The translations under genes and the position numbers were made by a program. DNA of 9,494 nt from an uncultured Thermoleophilia bacterium (lineage in GTDB: Bacteria; Actinomycetota; Thermoleophilia; UBA2241), in contig CAIXSE010000530.1 in the NCBI GenBank assembly GCA_903921965.1, positions 1 to 9,494 of the forward strand, in the 5' to 3' direction. Position 1 is the stretch's first letter; every line of letters starts with the position of its first letter. Of the stretch, positions 1-6,384 are shown in pieces. The notes under the pieces were generated by a model that did not search any database, was not told the origin of the DNA, and worked only from the letters and a program-made list of their open reading frames with translations.

Positions 1-757
1 CCGCGGGCACGGTGGTCACCGAGATCGCCACGCCCACGGCGAAGCTGGCGCGCGACTCGAACGCCAGCATGCCGGCGACGCCCGCCGCCAGGGCGACGCC
101 GACCGTCGCGATGTTGACGGTCGCGAGCTCGCCGACGTGACTGGAGAGGACGTCGGCGGACGGTGACACCTCGCCGGCCAGGCGCAGGGCGGTGGTCAGC
201 ACGAACGCGGCGAGCGCGACGAGCGCGAGGCCGGGACCCACGGTACCGAGGGCCCGGCCCAGGAGGCGCGGGCGCCGCGCCACGATGGCCACGCAGGCGG
301 CCGACATGGGCAGCAGGTCCGGGCTCACGGCCATCGCGCCGACGATGAGCACGGCGCTGCCGCCGAGCACGCCGAAGCCGGCGATGACGCCGGCGACCGC
401 CATGTAGACGAGGTAGATGGGCCGCAGCCCCACGTTGGCGACGGCGGCTTCGGCCACCTCGGCCCACACGAGGGCCTGGTCGTCCTCGCGGGGCGCGGGC
501 TCGGCCGCGTCGGGCTCGATGGGCCGGGCGAAGTCGATGTGCGAGACGGAGAGGTCGGCGGCGTCCACCCCCAGCTGCTGCAGCGCCGCGAACGCCTCGT
601 CCACGTCCACGGCCTCGACCTCGGCCATCACCAGCATCTTCGCGGTATCGTCGGTGAGCCCGCCGAGGACGATGTGGCGGACCTGCGGCAGGTCGCGGAG
701 CGCGGCGACGACACCTTCCACGGCCTCGGGCTCCGCGAAGGCGCGCAGCGTGTACAC
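1..757 (-). CDS. DUF389 family membrane protein (C-terminus beyond the window)
   Basis: This is an open frame of 252 codons from a GTG at 757 to the left edge. I translated it by hand. The first ~75 residues form a soluble alpha/beta segment with a hydrophobic strand near 28-33, as in the N-terminal domain of DUF389 proteins. An acidic linker follows (about 80-100). Hydrophobic helices follow at roughly 113-131, 133-160, 172-194 and 213-232, and a further one runs off the edge. The signature is the glycine-rich stretch AVLIVGAMAVSP at 135-146, matching the family's VGAM-SP motif. Proteins of this family are multi-pass inner membrane proteins of unknown biochemical role. The start is fixed: the tadA stop is in the same frame only one codon upstream (TGA GCC GTG), so translation cannot begin earlier. 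No clear Shine-Dalgarno is seen, so it is probably translated by coupling to tadA. Family call is fairly sure; function is unknown. Confidence 0.8.
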   Translation of the reverse strand, partial: MYTLRAFAEPEAVEGVVAALRDLPQVRHIVLGGLTDDTAKMLVMAEVEAVDVDEAFAALQQLGVDAADLSVSHIDFARPIEPDAAEPAPREDDQALVWAEVAEAAVANVGLRPIYLVYMAVAGVIAGFGVLGGSAVLIVGAMAVSPDLLPMSAACVAIVARRPRLLGRALGTVGPGLALVALAAFVLTTALRLAGEVSPSADVLSSHVGELATVNIATVGVALAAGVAGMLAFESRASFAVGVAISVTTVPA

Positions 758-760
758 GGC

Positions 761-1231
761 TCAGCGGCGCGCCTGGAAGAACTCGCGCAGCAGCGCCACG
801 GACTCGTCGGCCAGCACGCCGCTGGTGATCTCCAGGCAGTGGTTGAGACGCGGGTCCTGGCAGACGTTGTACAGCGTGCCGGCGGCGCCGGCCTTCTCGT
901 CGGGGGCGCCGTACACAAGATGGGGGATGCGCGCCTGCACGATGGCCCCGGCGCACATGGGGCACGGCTCCATGGTGACGTAGAGCACGGTGTTGAGCAG
1001 CCGCCAGCTGCCCATGCGCCTGGCGGCCTGCTCGATGGCGAGCATCTCGGCGTGCGCGAGGGGGCTGTTGCGGAGCTCGCGCTCGTTGCCGGCGGCGGCG
1101 ATGACCTCGCCGTCGAGCACGATGACGGCGCCGACCGGCACGTCGCCGTGCGCCGTGGCCCGCTCCGCTTCGCGCAGCGCCAGCCGCATGTAGTACTCGT
1201 GCCTGGGGAAGTGCAGTTCGGCCACGGTCAC
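761..1231 (-). CDS. tadA: tRNA-specific adenosine deaminase TadA
   Basis: This enzyme deaminates adenosine 34 to inosine in the anticodon of tRNA-Arg(ACG), allowing wobble decoding; it is a zinc-dependent cytidine-deaminase-fold protein, normally essential. From the GTG at 1231 it is 156 residues, the usual size. HAE at 60-62 supplies the zinc-ligand His and the catalytic Glu. PCPMC at 89-93 supplies the two zinc Cys (90 and 93). N-terminal [16 protein letters not shown] and the later [10 protein letters not shown] and C-terminal FFQARR are typical of TadA. The frame stays open to a candidate start at 1348, but the extra 39 residues are Arg-rich, resemble no TadA, and would cover the spacer hairpin. 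GTG 1231 (or GTG 1225) is therefore preferred, although no strong Shine-Dalgarno marks either. It lies directly upstream of the DUF389 gene, in frame with it, and probably shares its transcript. Confidence 0.95.
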   Translation of the reverse strand: MTVAELHFPRHEYYMRLALREAERATAHGDVPVGAVIVLDGEVIAAAGNERELRNSPLAHAEMLAIEQAARRMGSWRLLNTVLYVTMEPCPMCAGAIVQARIPHLVYGAPDEKAGAAGTLYNVCQDPRLNHCLEITSGVLADESVALLREFFQARR

Positions 1232-1260
1232 ATCATTACCGCAATCCGCCGCCCGCGGAA

Positions 1261-1279
1261 CCCCGCCGGTGCGGCGGGG
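1261..1279. repeat. Short hairpin in the tadA/yugP divergent spacer
   Basis: CCCCGCC (1261-1267) and GGCGGGG (1273-1279) are perfect reverse complements around a 5-base loop. There is no T-run on either side, and the position between two divergent genes argues against a terminator. It would fall in the tadA leader if transcription begins upstream of it. A protein-binding or structural role is possible but unproven. Confidence 0.5.
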
Positions 1280-1309
1280 CGCTCTCAGGTCCTTCTCAGC
1301 AAGATGCCG

Positions 1310-1332
1310 GCTGCAGCGGGTATAACTGCAGC
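1310..1332. repeat. Inverted repeat flanking a putative -10 box
   Basis: GCTGCAG (1310-1316) and CTGCAGC (1326-1332) are perfect 7-base inverted arms separated by 9 bases. The TATAAC hexamer at 1321-1326 lies in the spacer, its last base overlapping the right arm. Dyads placed over a -10 box are a common layout for a repressor operator. That interpretation is inference; no regulator gene is nearby to support it. Confidence 0.4.
1321..1326 (+). promoter_or_regulatory. Putative -10 box for the YugP-type peptidase gene
   Basis: TATAAC is the best AT-rich hexamer in an otherwise very GC-rich spacer, 70 bases upstream of the ATG at 1397. No convincing -35 is found: the position 17 bases upstream reads AGCAAG, and TTCTCA at 1293-1298 is too far away. 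A start near 1333 would give a leader of about 65 bases carrying the 1354-1369 palindrome and the Shine-Dalgarno. Confidence 0.4.
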
Positions 1333-1353
1333 GGCGCCGTGCTTCCACCGTCC

Positions 1354-1369
1354 CCGGCGGCGCCGCCGG
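1354..1369. repeat. 16-bp perfect palindrome in the peptidase leader
   Basis: CCGGCGGC followed directly by GCCGCCGG is a perfect 16-base palindrome. It lies 27 bases before the peptidase ATG and 11 bases before the Shine-Dalgarno. With no loop bases of its own it would have to open its centre to fold as RNA, so it fits a DNA-binding dyad at least as well. Palindromes of this kind also arise by chance in sequence this rich in G and C. Confidence 0.4.
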
Positions 1370-1380
1370 CTACAGGGGCG

Positions 1381-1385
1381 GGAGG
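1381..1385 (+). promoter_or_regulatory. Shine-Dalgarno of the YugP-type peptidase gene
   Basis: GGAGG is followed 11 bases later by ATG 1397. It fixes the start within a much longer open frame that begins upstream, opposite the DUF389 and tadA genes. Confidence 0.75.
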
Positions 1386-1396
1386 TGGGTCGCACG

Positions 1397-2074
1397 ATGA
1401 GTGGTTGGGGTCTGTATCTGGTCTGTTTCCTCGTCCCGTTCGTCATCGGTCTGGCCGTGCAGGGGTGGCTCAAGAGCACCTTCTCGCGCAACAGCCAGGT
1501 GCCGGTCCGCAGCGGGCTGACGGGCGCCGAGGTCGCACGCCGCGTGCTCGACGCCAACGGCCTGAGCGGCGTCGCGGTGCACCCCGCCAGGGGCGGCGCG
1601 CTCAGCGACCACTACGACCCGCGCCGCCGCGCGGTCTTCCTCAGCGAGCCGGTGTACGCCGGACGTTCGGTAGCGTCCGCGGCGGTCGCCGCGCACGAGA
1701 CGGGGCACGCCATCCAGCACGCCCAGGCTTACGCGCCCATGAAGGTGCGTTCGGCCCTGTGGCCGGTCGCCGCCTTCGGCTCCCAGGCGTGGTTCTTCCT
1801 GCTGCTCATGGGCCTGGTGTTCCAGTTCACCGGCCTCATCACGCTGGCGCTCATCGTCTTCGGCTTCGCGGTACTGTTCCAGATCGTGACGCTGCCGGTG
1901 GAGTTCGACGCGTCCCGGCGGGCGGCGGCGCAGCTCAGGCAGATGGGTCTTGTCACCGACGGCGAGGCGGCCGGCGTGCGCCAGACGCTCACGGCCGCCG
2001 CGATGACCTACGTGGCCGCGGCCCTCGCCTCCATCGCGCAGCTGCTGTACTTCCTGGGCGCGTTCCGCAACTGA
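1397..2074 (+). CDS. YugP-type membrane zinc metallopeptidase
   Basis: The 225-residue product belongs to the neutral zinc metallopeptidase family typified by Bacillus YugP (Zn_peptidase_2). HETGH at 100-104 gives the two His zinc ligands and the catalytic Glu. The downstream EFDASRRA at 169-176 is the likely third-ligand region. Before the active site, SDHYDPR (70-76) and LSEPVYAGRSVA (82-93) are strongly typical. One membrane helix precedes the catalytic part (about 4-22), and hydrophobic segments follow near 120-140, 145-166 and 200-222, so the active site sits at the membrane. The length is normal for the family and nothing is missing. The natural substrate of YugP proteins is not established. 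ATG 1397 is chosen because of GGAGG at 1381. Spacing and a separate promoter-like box suggest independent transcription from the radical SAM gene that follows. Confidence 0.9.
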   Translation: MSGWGLYLVCFLVPFVIGLAVQGWLKSTFSRNSQVPVRSGLTGAEVARRVLDANGLSGVAVHPARGGALSDHYDPRRRAVFLSEPVYAGRSVASAAVAAHETGHAIQHAQAYAPMKVRSALWPVAAFGSQAWFFLLLMGLVFQFTGLITLALIVFGFAVLFQIVTLPVEFDASRRAAAQLRQMGLVTDGEAAGVRQTLTAAAMTYVAAALASIAQLLYFLGAFRN

Positions 2075-2166
2075 GGCAGGGAGCGCGCCGGCGCCCGCGC
2101 TTGCGTCACGGTGTGTCCGGGCGCGTCCCGGGTGCGCTTCGCGGCGAGGCGCGACTCCCCGTGGCC

Positions 2167-2172
2167 TATACT
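2167..2172 (+). promoter_or_regulatory. Putative -10 box placed for a leaderless transcript
   Basis: TATACT ends 6 bases before the ATG at 2179, so transcription would be expected to begin at or next to the A of the start codon. The bases between are C and G rich with no Shine-Dalgarno. Leaderless genes with this layout are common in Actinomycetota. No clear -35 is seen (GCGAGG at the expected distance). Confidence 0.55.
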
Positions 2173-2178
2173 CGCGCC

Positions 2179-4107
2179 ATGACCGCGCCGACCTCCAGTG
2201 GCGGCGCCGGCACGGCCGGGTCCGGTGATCTGGCCGGCGCCCGCGTCGCGCTCGTCGACATGCCGTTCGCGAGCTTCCGGCAGCCCTCGCCGGCGCTCGG
2301 TCTGCTGGCGGCGGTGCTGCGTGCGCGCGGCGCCGAGGTCGCCGTGCTCGAGGCGACGCTCACGTTCGCGGCCGTGGTCACCCCTGAGGTGTACGACGCC
2401 ATCGCCGGGTGGCAGGCGCAGGACCTGCTGGGCGAGCGGGTCTTCGCCGGCTGCACGTCCAGGCCGCCGCGCACCGGCGCCGGGGAGTACGAGCGCGAGG
2501 TGCTGGCCGGCGGCCACCCCGCCCACGGTATCGTCCACTTCGGCAAGCCGCCGCTGTCGGCGGCGCTGCGGACCGGCCTCACCGAGGCGCGCCGCCGCGC
2601 CGCCGCGTTCCTGGACGGCTGCCTCGACGAGATCGTCGCCGCGCAGCCTCACGTGATCGGGTTCACCGTACTGTCCGCGCAGCTGGCGGCGTCGCTCGCC
2701 CTGGCCGAGCGCGTCAAGGAAGCGCTGCCCGGGACGCTCGTGGTGTTCGGGGGTCCCGGGTGCCGCGGCGAGATGGGCGAGGAGATCCGCCGCCGGTTCC
2801 CCGCCGTGGACGCGGTCGTCGACGGCGAGGGCGAGGCGGTGCTGCCGGACCTCGTGCACGCTCATCTCGTCTCCTCAGGTCCCGGCCCTGCGGCGGCCGC
2901 CGGTGAGGACCGCCCCGGCTCCGCCCCGGCGGCCGGCTCCGTCTCCTCGTCCGTCGACCTCGACACGCTCCCGCTGCCGGAGTTCGGCGACTACTTCGCC
3001 CGCCTCGGCGCCGGCCCGCTGGCGGGGACGTTCGTGCCGCGCGTGCCCGTGGAGACCTCGCGCGGCTGCTGGTGGGGCGAAAAGCGGCGCTGCGTCTTCT
3101 GCGGGCAGGGGAGCGCCTCGCTCACGTACCGGCGCAAGAGCCCCGAGCGCGCGCTCGCCGAGCTCGAGCACCTCGCGGGCGCGTATCCGGGCTGCCCCGT
3201 CTTCTTCACCGACGAGATCGCCCCGCGGGACACCTTCGACGCCCTGCTCCCGCAGCTGCCGCTGCGCGTGCCCGGCCTCGAGGTCGTCTACTTCGAGGTC
3301 CGCCCCGACCTCGCGCGCCACGAGCTCGAGGCCCTGGCGGCCGCCGGCGTGCGCAGGCTGGAGTCCGGCATCGAGAGTCTCAGCACCCCGGTGCTGCGGC
3401 AGATGCGCAAGGGCACCACGGCGCTGCACGGGGTCCGGCTGCTCAAGTGGGCGCGGGAGCTGGGCGTCCACGTGGTGTGGAACCTGCTCTGGGGCGTGCC
3501 CGGCGAGGACCCTGCGGAGTACGGACGCATGGCGGCGCTCGTCCCGCTGCTCACCCACCTGCAGCCTCCGCACACGGTCGGCGAGCTGCGCGTCGACCGC
3601 TTCTCGCCGCTGTCCGACGACCCGGGGGCCTTCGGGATCCGGGACGTGCACGCGGTGCCGGCCTACCGCCACGTGTTCGGCCTGCCCGGCGAAGCGCTGG
3701 ACCGGCTGGCGTACTTCCTCACCGGCGTCACGGCGCGGCCGCAGCCGCTCGCCGAGTACACCGCGTGGCTCGCGGAGGCCGTCGCCGCCTGGAAGGAGAC
3801 TTGCGTGCGCAGCGGCCTGTGGTACGTCGACGACGGCGACCGCCTGCTCGTCGACGACCGCCGGCCCGCGTTCGCGAGCGACGACCTCACGGTACTGAGC
3901 GGCGCGCACCGCGCGGCGTTCGTGGCCGCCGACGGGCTGGCGACGGCGGAGCGGCTCGCCGCCGCCGTCTCCGCCGCGGAGGGCCGCGCCGTCGGTGCCG
4001 CGGAGCTGCAGGAGCTGCTGGAGCCGCTGCTCGAGCAGGGCCTGCTGGCGCGCGACGGCGCCCGCTTCCTCAGCCTCGCCGTCCGCGCCCCCGGGGGCCT
4101 GCCCTGA
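2179..4107 (+). CDS. Cobalamin-type radical SAM protein, RiPP-maturation C-methyltransferase family
   Basis: The 642-residue product has an N-terminal cobalamin-binding-like Rossmann domain (about 18-220) and a radical SAM domain (about 285-500). A C-terminal tail with helix-rich character (about 545-642) follows. The N-terminal VALVDMPFASFRQPSPALGL, the GFTVLSAQ-ASLALAERVKE segment, VVFGGPGCRGEMG (188-200) and DGEGEAVLPDL match the family annotated as RiPP maturation radical SAM protein 1. The 4Fe-4S site is C297, C305, C308, a Cx7CxxC spacing inside SRGCWWGEK, with RKSPERALAELEHLA after it. QPPHTVGELRVDRFSP near 467-482 is another family marker. Known members act on ribosomally made peptides, and characterised relatives use SAM and cobalamin to methylate unactivated carbons; this protein's substrate is not visible. 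There is a long Ala/Pro/Gly-rich linker at about 233-256. It has its own promoter-like box and converges on the flavodoxin-like gene with 6 bases between stops. Confidence 0.8.
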   Translation: MTAPTSSGGAGTAGSGDLAGARVALVDMPFASFRQPSPALGLLAAVLRARGAEVAVLEATLTFAAVVTPEVYDAIAGWQAQDLLGERVFAGCTSRPPRTGAGEYEREVLAGGHPAHGIVHFGKPPLSAALRTGLTEARRRAAAFLDGCLDEIVAAQPHVIGFTVLSAQLAASLALAERVKEALPGTLVVFGGPGCRGEMGEEIRRRFPAVDAVVDGEGEAVLPDLVHAHLVSSGPGPAAAAGEDRPGSAPAAGSVSSSVDLDTLPLPEFGDYFARLGAGPLAGTFVPRVPVETSRGCWWGEKRRCVFCGQGSASLTYRRKSPERALAELEHLAGAYPGCPVFFTDEIAPRDTFDALLPQLPLRVPGLEVVYFEVRPDLARHELEALAAAGVRRLESGIESLSTPVLRQMRKGTTALHGVRLLKWARELGVHVVWNLLWGVPGEDPAEYGRMAALVPLLTHLQPPHTVGELRVDRFSPLSDDPGAFGIRDVHAVPAYRHVFGLPGEALDRLAYFLTGVTARPQPLAEYTAWLAEAVAAWKETCVRSGLWYVDDGDRLLVDDRRPAFASDDLTVLSGAHRAAFVAADGLATAERLAAAVSAAEGRAVGAAELQELLEPLLEQGLLARDGARFLSLAVRAPGGLP

Positions 4108-4113
4108 CGCCGG

Positions 4114-4638
4114 TCACGTGGTCCGCGGGTCGTCCGCGGCTCCGGTGGGTCTGACGGCCGCGGCCGTCAGCGCGGCAGCCGCTCTGGCCGCGGCCTCCTG
4201 CACCGCGGCGGCGGCGTAGCAGAACACCGACAGCGTGTCCACGACGTCGTAGCCGCGCGCGCGTACGAGCTCCGCCAGCCTGTCGAACGAGCCGATCGGC
4301 CCGCCGGCGTGGGTCACGCCGGCCACGGCGGGCCGCCCGCGCCCGTCGGGCAGCGCCGCCACGAAGCTGCGCGCCGGCGGCGACGACATCCACCCCCACG
4401 TGGGCGAGAACACCGCCAATGCGTCGAAGCTGCCGTCGGCCGGCGCCGCGGTCTCGAGCGCGACCACGGTGCCGGCCATGGCCTCCCTGACCCCGCGGAT
4501 GCCGGCGGAGAAGTACGAGTACTCCTTCGCCGGCACGATGCGCAGCACGGCGGCGTCGCCGCCGAGCCGCGCCTGCGTCGCCAGCGCCAGCTTCTCGGTG
4601 TAGCCGGAGAGGGAGTAGTACGCGATGAGCGTCCTCAC
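4114..4638 (-). CDS. Flavodoxin-like protein
   Basis: The 174-residue product has the flavodoxin order of elements. A first strand (LIAYYS) leads into a phosphate-binding loop SLSGYT at 9-14. Later come the segment FSPTWGWMSSPPARSF, which resembles the flavin-contact W/P loop of this group, and a strand with VTHAGGPIGSFDRLAELV. It should bind FMN and carry electrons or act as a small reductase in the cytoplasm; the partner is unknown. The start is GTG 4638, which directly precedes the first beta strand; no good Shine-Dalgarno is seen. The last ~25 residues are Ala-rich and low in complexity. It lies 27 bases after the SDR stop and so probably ends the minus-strand transcript. It could be a menaquinone-dependent-oxidoreductase-like variant rather than a true electron-carrier flavodoxin. 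Confidence 0.8.
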   Translation of the reverse strand: MRTLIAYYSLSGYTEKLALATQARLGGDAAVLRIVPAKEYSYFSAGIRGVREAMAGTVVALETAAPADGSFDALAVFSPTWGWMSSPPARSFVAALPDGRGRPAVAGVTHAGGPIGSFDRLAELVRARGYDVVDTLSVFCYAAAAVQEAAARAAAALTAAAVRPTGAADDPRTT

Positions 4639-4665
4639 CGCCGGGCCGTCACCGTCGCGGCCTGT

Positions 4666-5442
4666 TCACTGCGCCGTCCAGCCTCCGTCCACGGTGAACT
4701 CGGAGCCGGTGACCCACTTCGACTCGTCCGACGCCAGGTAGACATCCAGGTACGCGACGTCGACGGGCTCTCCGATGAAGCCGATCGGGTGCTGGGCGCC
4801 CACCTTCGCGAAGTACTCGTCCGGGCTCAGGCCGAAGTCCGCCGCCTCCTTCTCGGTCAGCGGCGTGTGCACGTAGCCCGGGTGCACGGAGTTCACGCGG
4901 ATGGAGTAGCCGCGCGCGCCCATCGCCAGGGCGGCCGACTTGGTCATCACCGTGACTGCGCCCTTGGATGCGCAGTAGGCGAACAGGCCGGCCTCTGCGA
5001 CCTGCCCGTCGATGGACGAACGGTTGACGATGGAGCACTTCTCGCCGCAGTCCTTCATCGCCGCGATGGCGTGCTTCATGCCGAGGAACACCCCCGTGGC
5101 GTTCACGCTCATGAGGTGCTCCCACTCCTCGAGCGTCGTGTCCTCGACGTCGTGCCCCAGCGAGATGCCCGCGTTGTTCACGAGGACGTTGATCTTGCCG
5201 TGGATCGCGACGGTGTCGGCCACCACGCGGCGCCAGTCGTCCTCGCTGCGCACGTCCAGCTTCATGAACGTCGCCGTGCCGCCGCCGGCGGCGATGGCCT
5301 CCGCCACGGCCTGCCCGGCACGTTCGTCCACGTCGGCGACCACGACGCGCGCTCCCTCCTCCGCGAAGAGCGCGCACGTGGCGGCGCCGATGCCCATGGC
5401 GCCGCCGCTGACGATCGCGACCTTGCCCGCGAGTCTGTCCAC
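4666..5442 (-). CDS. Short-chain dehydrogenase/reductase (NAD-type), downstream member of a pair
   Basis: A classical SDR of 258 residues. GGAMGIG at 13-19 is the dinucleotide-binding loop. D37 at the end of strand 2 (VVVADVD) indicates NAD(H) rather than NADP(H). NNAG is at 89-92. The catalytic tetrad is N114, S143, Y156, K160 (AYCASK), and VDGGWTAQ closes the protein. The PGYVHTPL segment is typical of hydroxysteroid or cyclic alcohol dehydrogenase-like SDRs. NAD preference suggests oxidation of a hydroxyl group in a catabolic path; the substrate cannot be told. GTG 5442 is chosen because GGAGG lies 5 bases upstream inside a purine run (5445-5457). It sits 70 bases after the other SDR and 27 before the flavodoxin-like gene. 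The two SDRs differ along their whole length, so this is not a recent duplication. Confidence 0.92.
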   Translation of the reverse strand: MDRLAGKVAIVSGGAMGIGAATCALFAEEGARVVVADVDERAGQAVAEAIAAGGGTATFMKLDVRSEDDWRRVVADTVAIHGKINVLVNNAGISLGHDVEDTTLEEWEHLMSVNATGVFLGMKHAIAAMKDCGEKCSIVNRSSIDGQVAEAGLFAYCASKGAVTVMTKSAALAMGARGYSIRVNSVHPGYVHTPLTEKEAADFGLSPDEYFAKVGAQHPIGFIGEPVDVAYLDVYLASDESKWVTGSEFTVDGGWTAQ

Positions 5443-5444
5443 GT

Positions 5445-5457
5445 CCTCCTCCTCTTC
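5445..5457 (-). promoter_or_regulatory. Strong Shine-Dalgarno before a GTG start
   Basis: On the minus strand a purine run GAAGAGGAGGAGG ends 2 bases before GTG 5442, with a GGAGG core 5 bases away. It decides the GTG start of the downstream dehydrogenase. Confidence 0.75.
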
Positions 5458-5489
5458 CTCTCGGTGTCGTGCGTGCCGCCGCGTTTCGC

Positions 5490-5507
5490 GGCCGGTCCCC
5501 GCCGGCC
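5490..5507 (-). repeat. Intercistronic hairpin between the two SDR genes
   Basis: GGCCGG (5490-5495) and CCGGCC (5502-5507) pair around a 6-base loop just after the first SDR's stop codon. There is no U-run, so strong termination is unlikely; it may stabilise a 3' end or slow the polymerase. GC-rich chance pairing cannot be excluded. Confidence 0.35.
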
Positions 5508-5512
5508 TCCGG

Positions 5513-6286
5513 TCACGTGATCGCGCCGGCCCCCTCAGGCAGCAGCTGCCCGCCGTCCACGACGATCGTCTGGCCGGTGATGTAGGCGGCGTCGTCCGAG
5601 GCGAGGAAGAGCATCGCGTGGCCCACGTCCTCGGGCGTGCCGAGCTTCTTCATGGGGATGGAGGCCGCCAGGGCGTCGATGTACTCCCGGCCCATGCCCT
5701 CCATGCCGGGGGTCATGATGTTGCCGGGCATGACGGCGTTGATGGTGACGCCCTGCCCGGCCACCTCGAGGGCGGCGCTGCGCATGAAGCCGAGCATCGC
5801 CGCCTTGGTCGCCCCGTAGTGCGCCCAGCCGGGGTACCCGGTCACGGGCCCGGTGACCGACGACGTGAGCACGATCCGCCCGTACGCGCGCGCGCGCATG
5901 CCGGGCAGTACCGACTTGACCATGAAGAACATGCCCTTGACGTTGATGGCGAAGATGCCGTCCCAGTCAGCCTCGGTCATGTCGTCCAGGAACGCCTGCG
6001 GGTAGATGCCGGCGTTGCTGACGAGCACGTCGACGCGCCCGTGCGTGTCGAGCACGCACTGGACGGCGGAGGCGCACGACGCCTCATCGGTGACGTCCAC
6101 CATCAGGAACTCGACGGCGCTGCCGGCGGCGGAGAGCGCGGCGGCGGTCTCCCTGCCGGCGGCCTCGTCGATGTCGGCCACGAACAGCGTGGCGCCCTCG
6201 CGCGCGAAGACGCCGGCGATGCCGCGGCCGATGCCTTTCGCGGCCCCGGTGACAAGCGTCACTCTGTCGCGCATGCGGTCTGCCAT
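5513..6286 (-). CDS. Short-chain dehydrogenase/reductase (NAD-type), upstream member of a pair
   Basis: A classical SDR of 257 residues. TGAAKGIG at 13-20 is the coenzyme loop. D38 in VADID points to NAD(H). NAG is at 91-93, and the catalytic residues are N115, S143, Y157 and K161 (YGATK). The Ser-to-Tyr spacing is one residue longer than in FabG, with the SSVTGP start seen in UcpA-like SDRs. The C-terminal TGQTIVVDGGQLLPE is standard. The oxidised or reduced substrate is not evident; together with the other SDR and the permease it could act on an imported amino alcohol or hydroxy compound (inference). ATG 6286 has AAGGAGGG 5 bases upstream. It follows the permease after a 138-base gap holding a strong hairpin, so it may also have separate control. 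Confidence 0.92.
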   Translation of the reverse strand: MADRMRDRVTLVTGAAKGIGRGIAGVFAREGATLFVADIDEAAGRETAAALSAAGSAVEFLMVDVTDEASCASAVQCVLDTHGRVDVLVSNAGIYPQAFLDDMTEADWDGIFAINVKGMFFMVKSVLPGMRARAYGRIVLTSSVTGPVTGYPGWAHYGATKAAMLGFMRSAALEVAGQGVTINAVMPGNIMTPGMEGMGREYIDALAASIPMKKLGTPEDVGHAMLFLASDDAAYITGQTIVVDGGQLLPEGAGAIT

Positions 6287-6291
6287 GGTGA

Positions 6292-6299
6292 CCCTCCTT
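6292..6299 (-). promoter_or_regulatory. Strong Shine-Dalgarno of the upstream SDR
   Basis: AAGGAGGG on the minus strand lies 5 bases before ATG 6286. It is one of the best ribosome sites in the window, suggesting high translation after the intercistronic hairpin. Confidence 0.75.
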
Positions 6300-6313
6300 G
6301 CGTCCGCGGTGGC

Positions 6314-6350
6314 CCGGGGTCCGCACGGCCGTCGTGCCTGCGTGCCCCGG
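6314..6350 (-). repeat. Nested stem in the leader of the upstream SDR
   Basis: CCGGGG (6314-6319) pairs with CCCCGG (6345-6350). Inside, GCACG (6323-6327) can pair with CGTGC at 6333-6337 or, as an alternative, with a second CGTGC at 6341-6345, which would break the outer stem. It lies between the large hairpin and the Shine-Dalgarno. Mutually exclusive pairing could be regulatory, but no known riboswitch family is recognised. Confidence 0.35.
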
Positions 6351-6356
6351 AGGGCA

Positions 6357-6384
6357 GAGGGGGGCGGCTGCCGCCGCCCCCCTC
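6357..6384 (-). terminator. 12-bp GC hairpin after the permease gene, terminator-like
   Basis: Arms at 6357-6368 and 6373-6384 are perfect 12-base reverse complements (GAGGGGGGCGGC and its partner) around a 4-base loop. It starts about 40 bases after the permease stop. On the minus strand it is followed by TGCCCTCC rather than a U-run, so it is not a canonical intrinsic terminator. U-poor hairpins of this strength do serve as 3' ends or partial terminators in GC-rich bacteria. It likely lowers readthrough or protects the upstream message. Confidence 0.6.

Noticed and set aside
1232..1348. 39-residue N-terminal extension of TadA
   Set aside because: Arg/Cys-rich, unlike any TadA N-terminus; GTG 1231 gives the normal length.
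539..1396. Upstream extension of the metallopeptidase frame on the plus strand
   Set aside because: It runs opposite tadA and DUF389, and the YugP homology and Shine-Dalgarno both place the start at 1397.
1339..2178. Upstream extension of the radical SAM frame
   Set aside because: The translation over the peptidase gene is Arg/Pro/Gly-rich shadow; family homology begins just after ATG 2179.
2075..2178. Possible RiPP precursor peptide gene upstream of the radical SAM gene
   Set aside because: No frame of either strand has a start, ribosome site and a leader/core-like peptide; the region is better explained as promoter spacer.
5443..5512. Intrinsic terminator between the SDR genes
   Set aside because: The hairpin has only 6 pairs and no U-run, and the next gene has a strong ribosome site close behind; co-transcription is more likely.
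4309..5520. Plus-strand 403-codon frame across the flavodoxin and SDR genes
   Set aside because: Antisense shadow of two clear coding genes on the minus strand.
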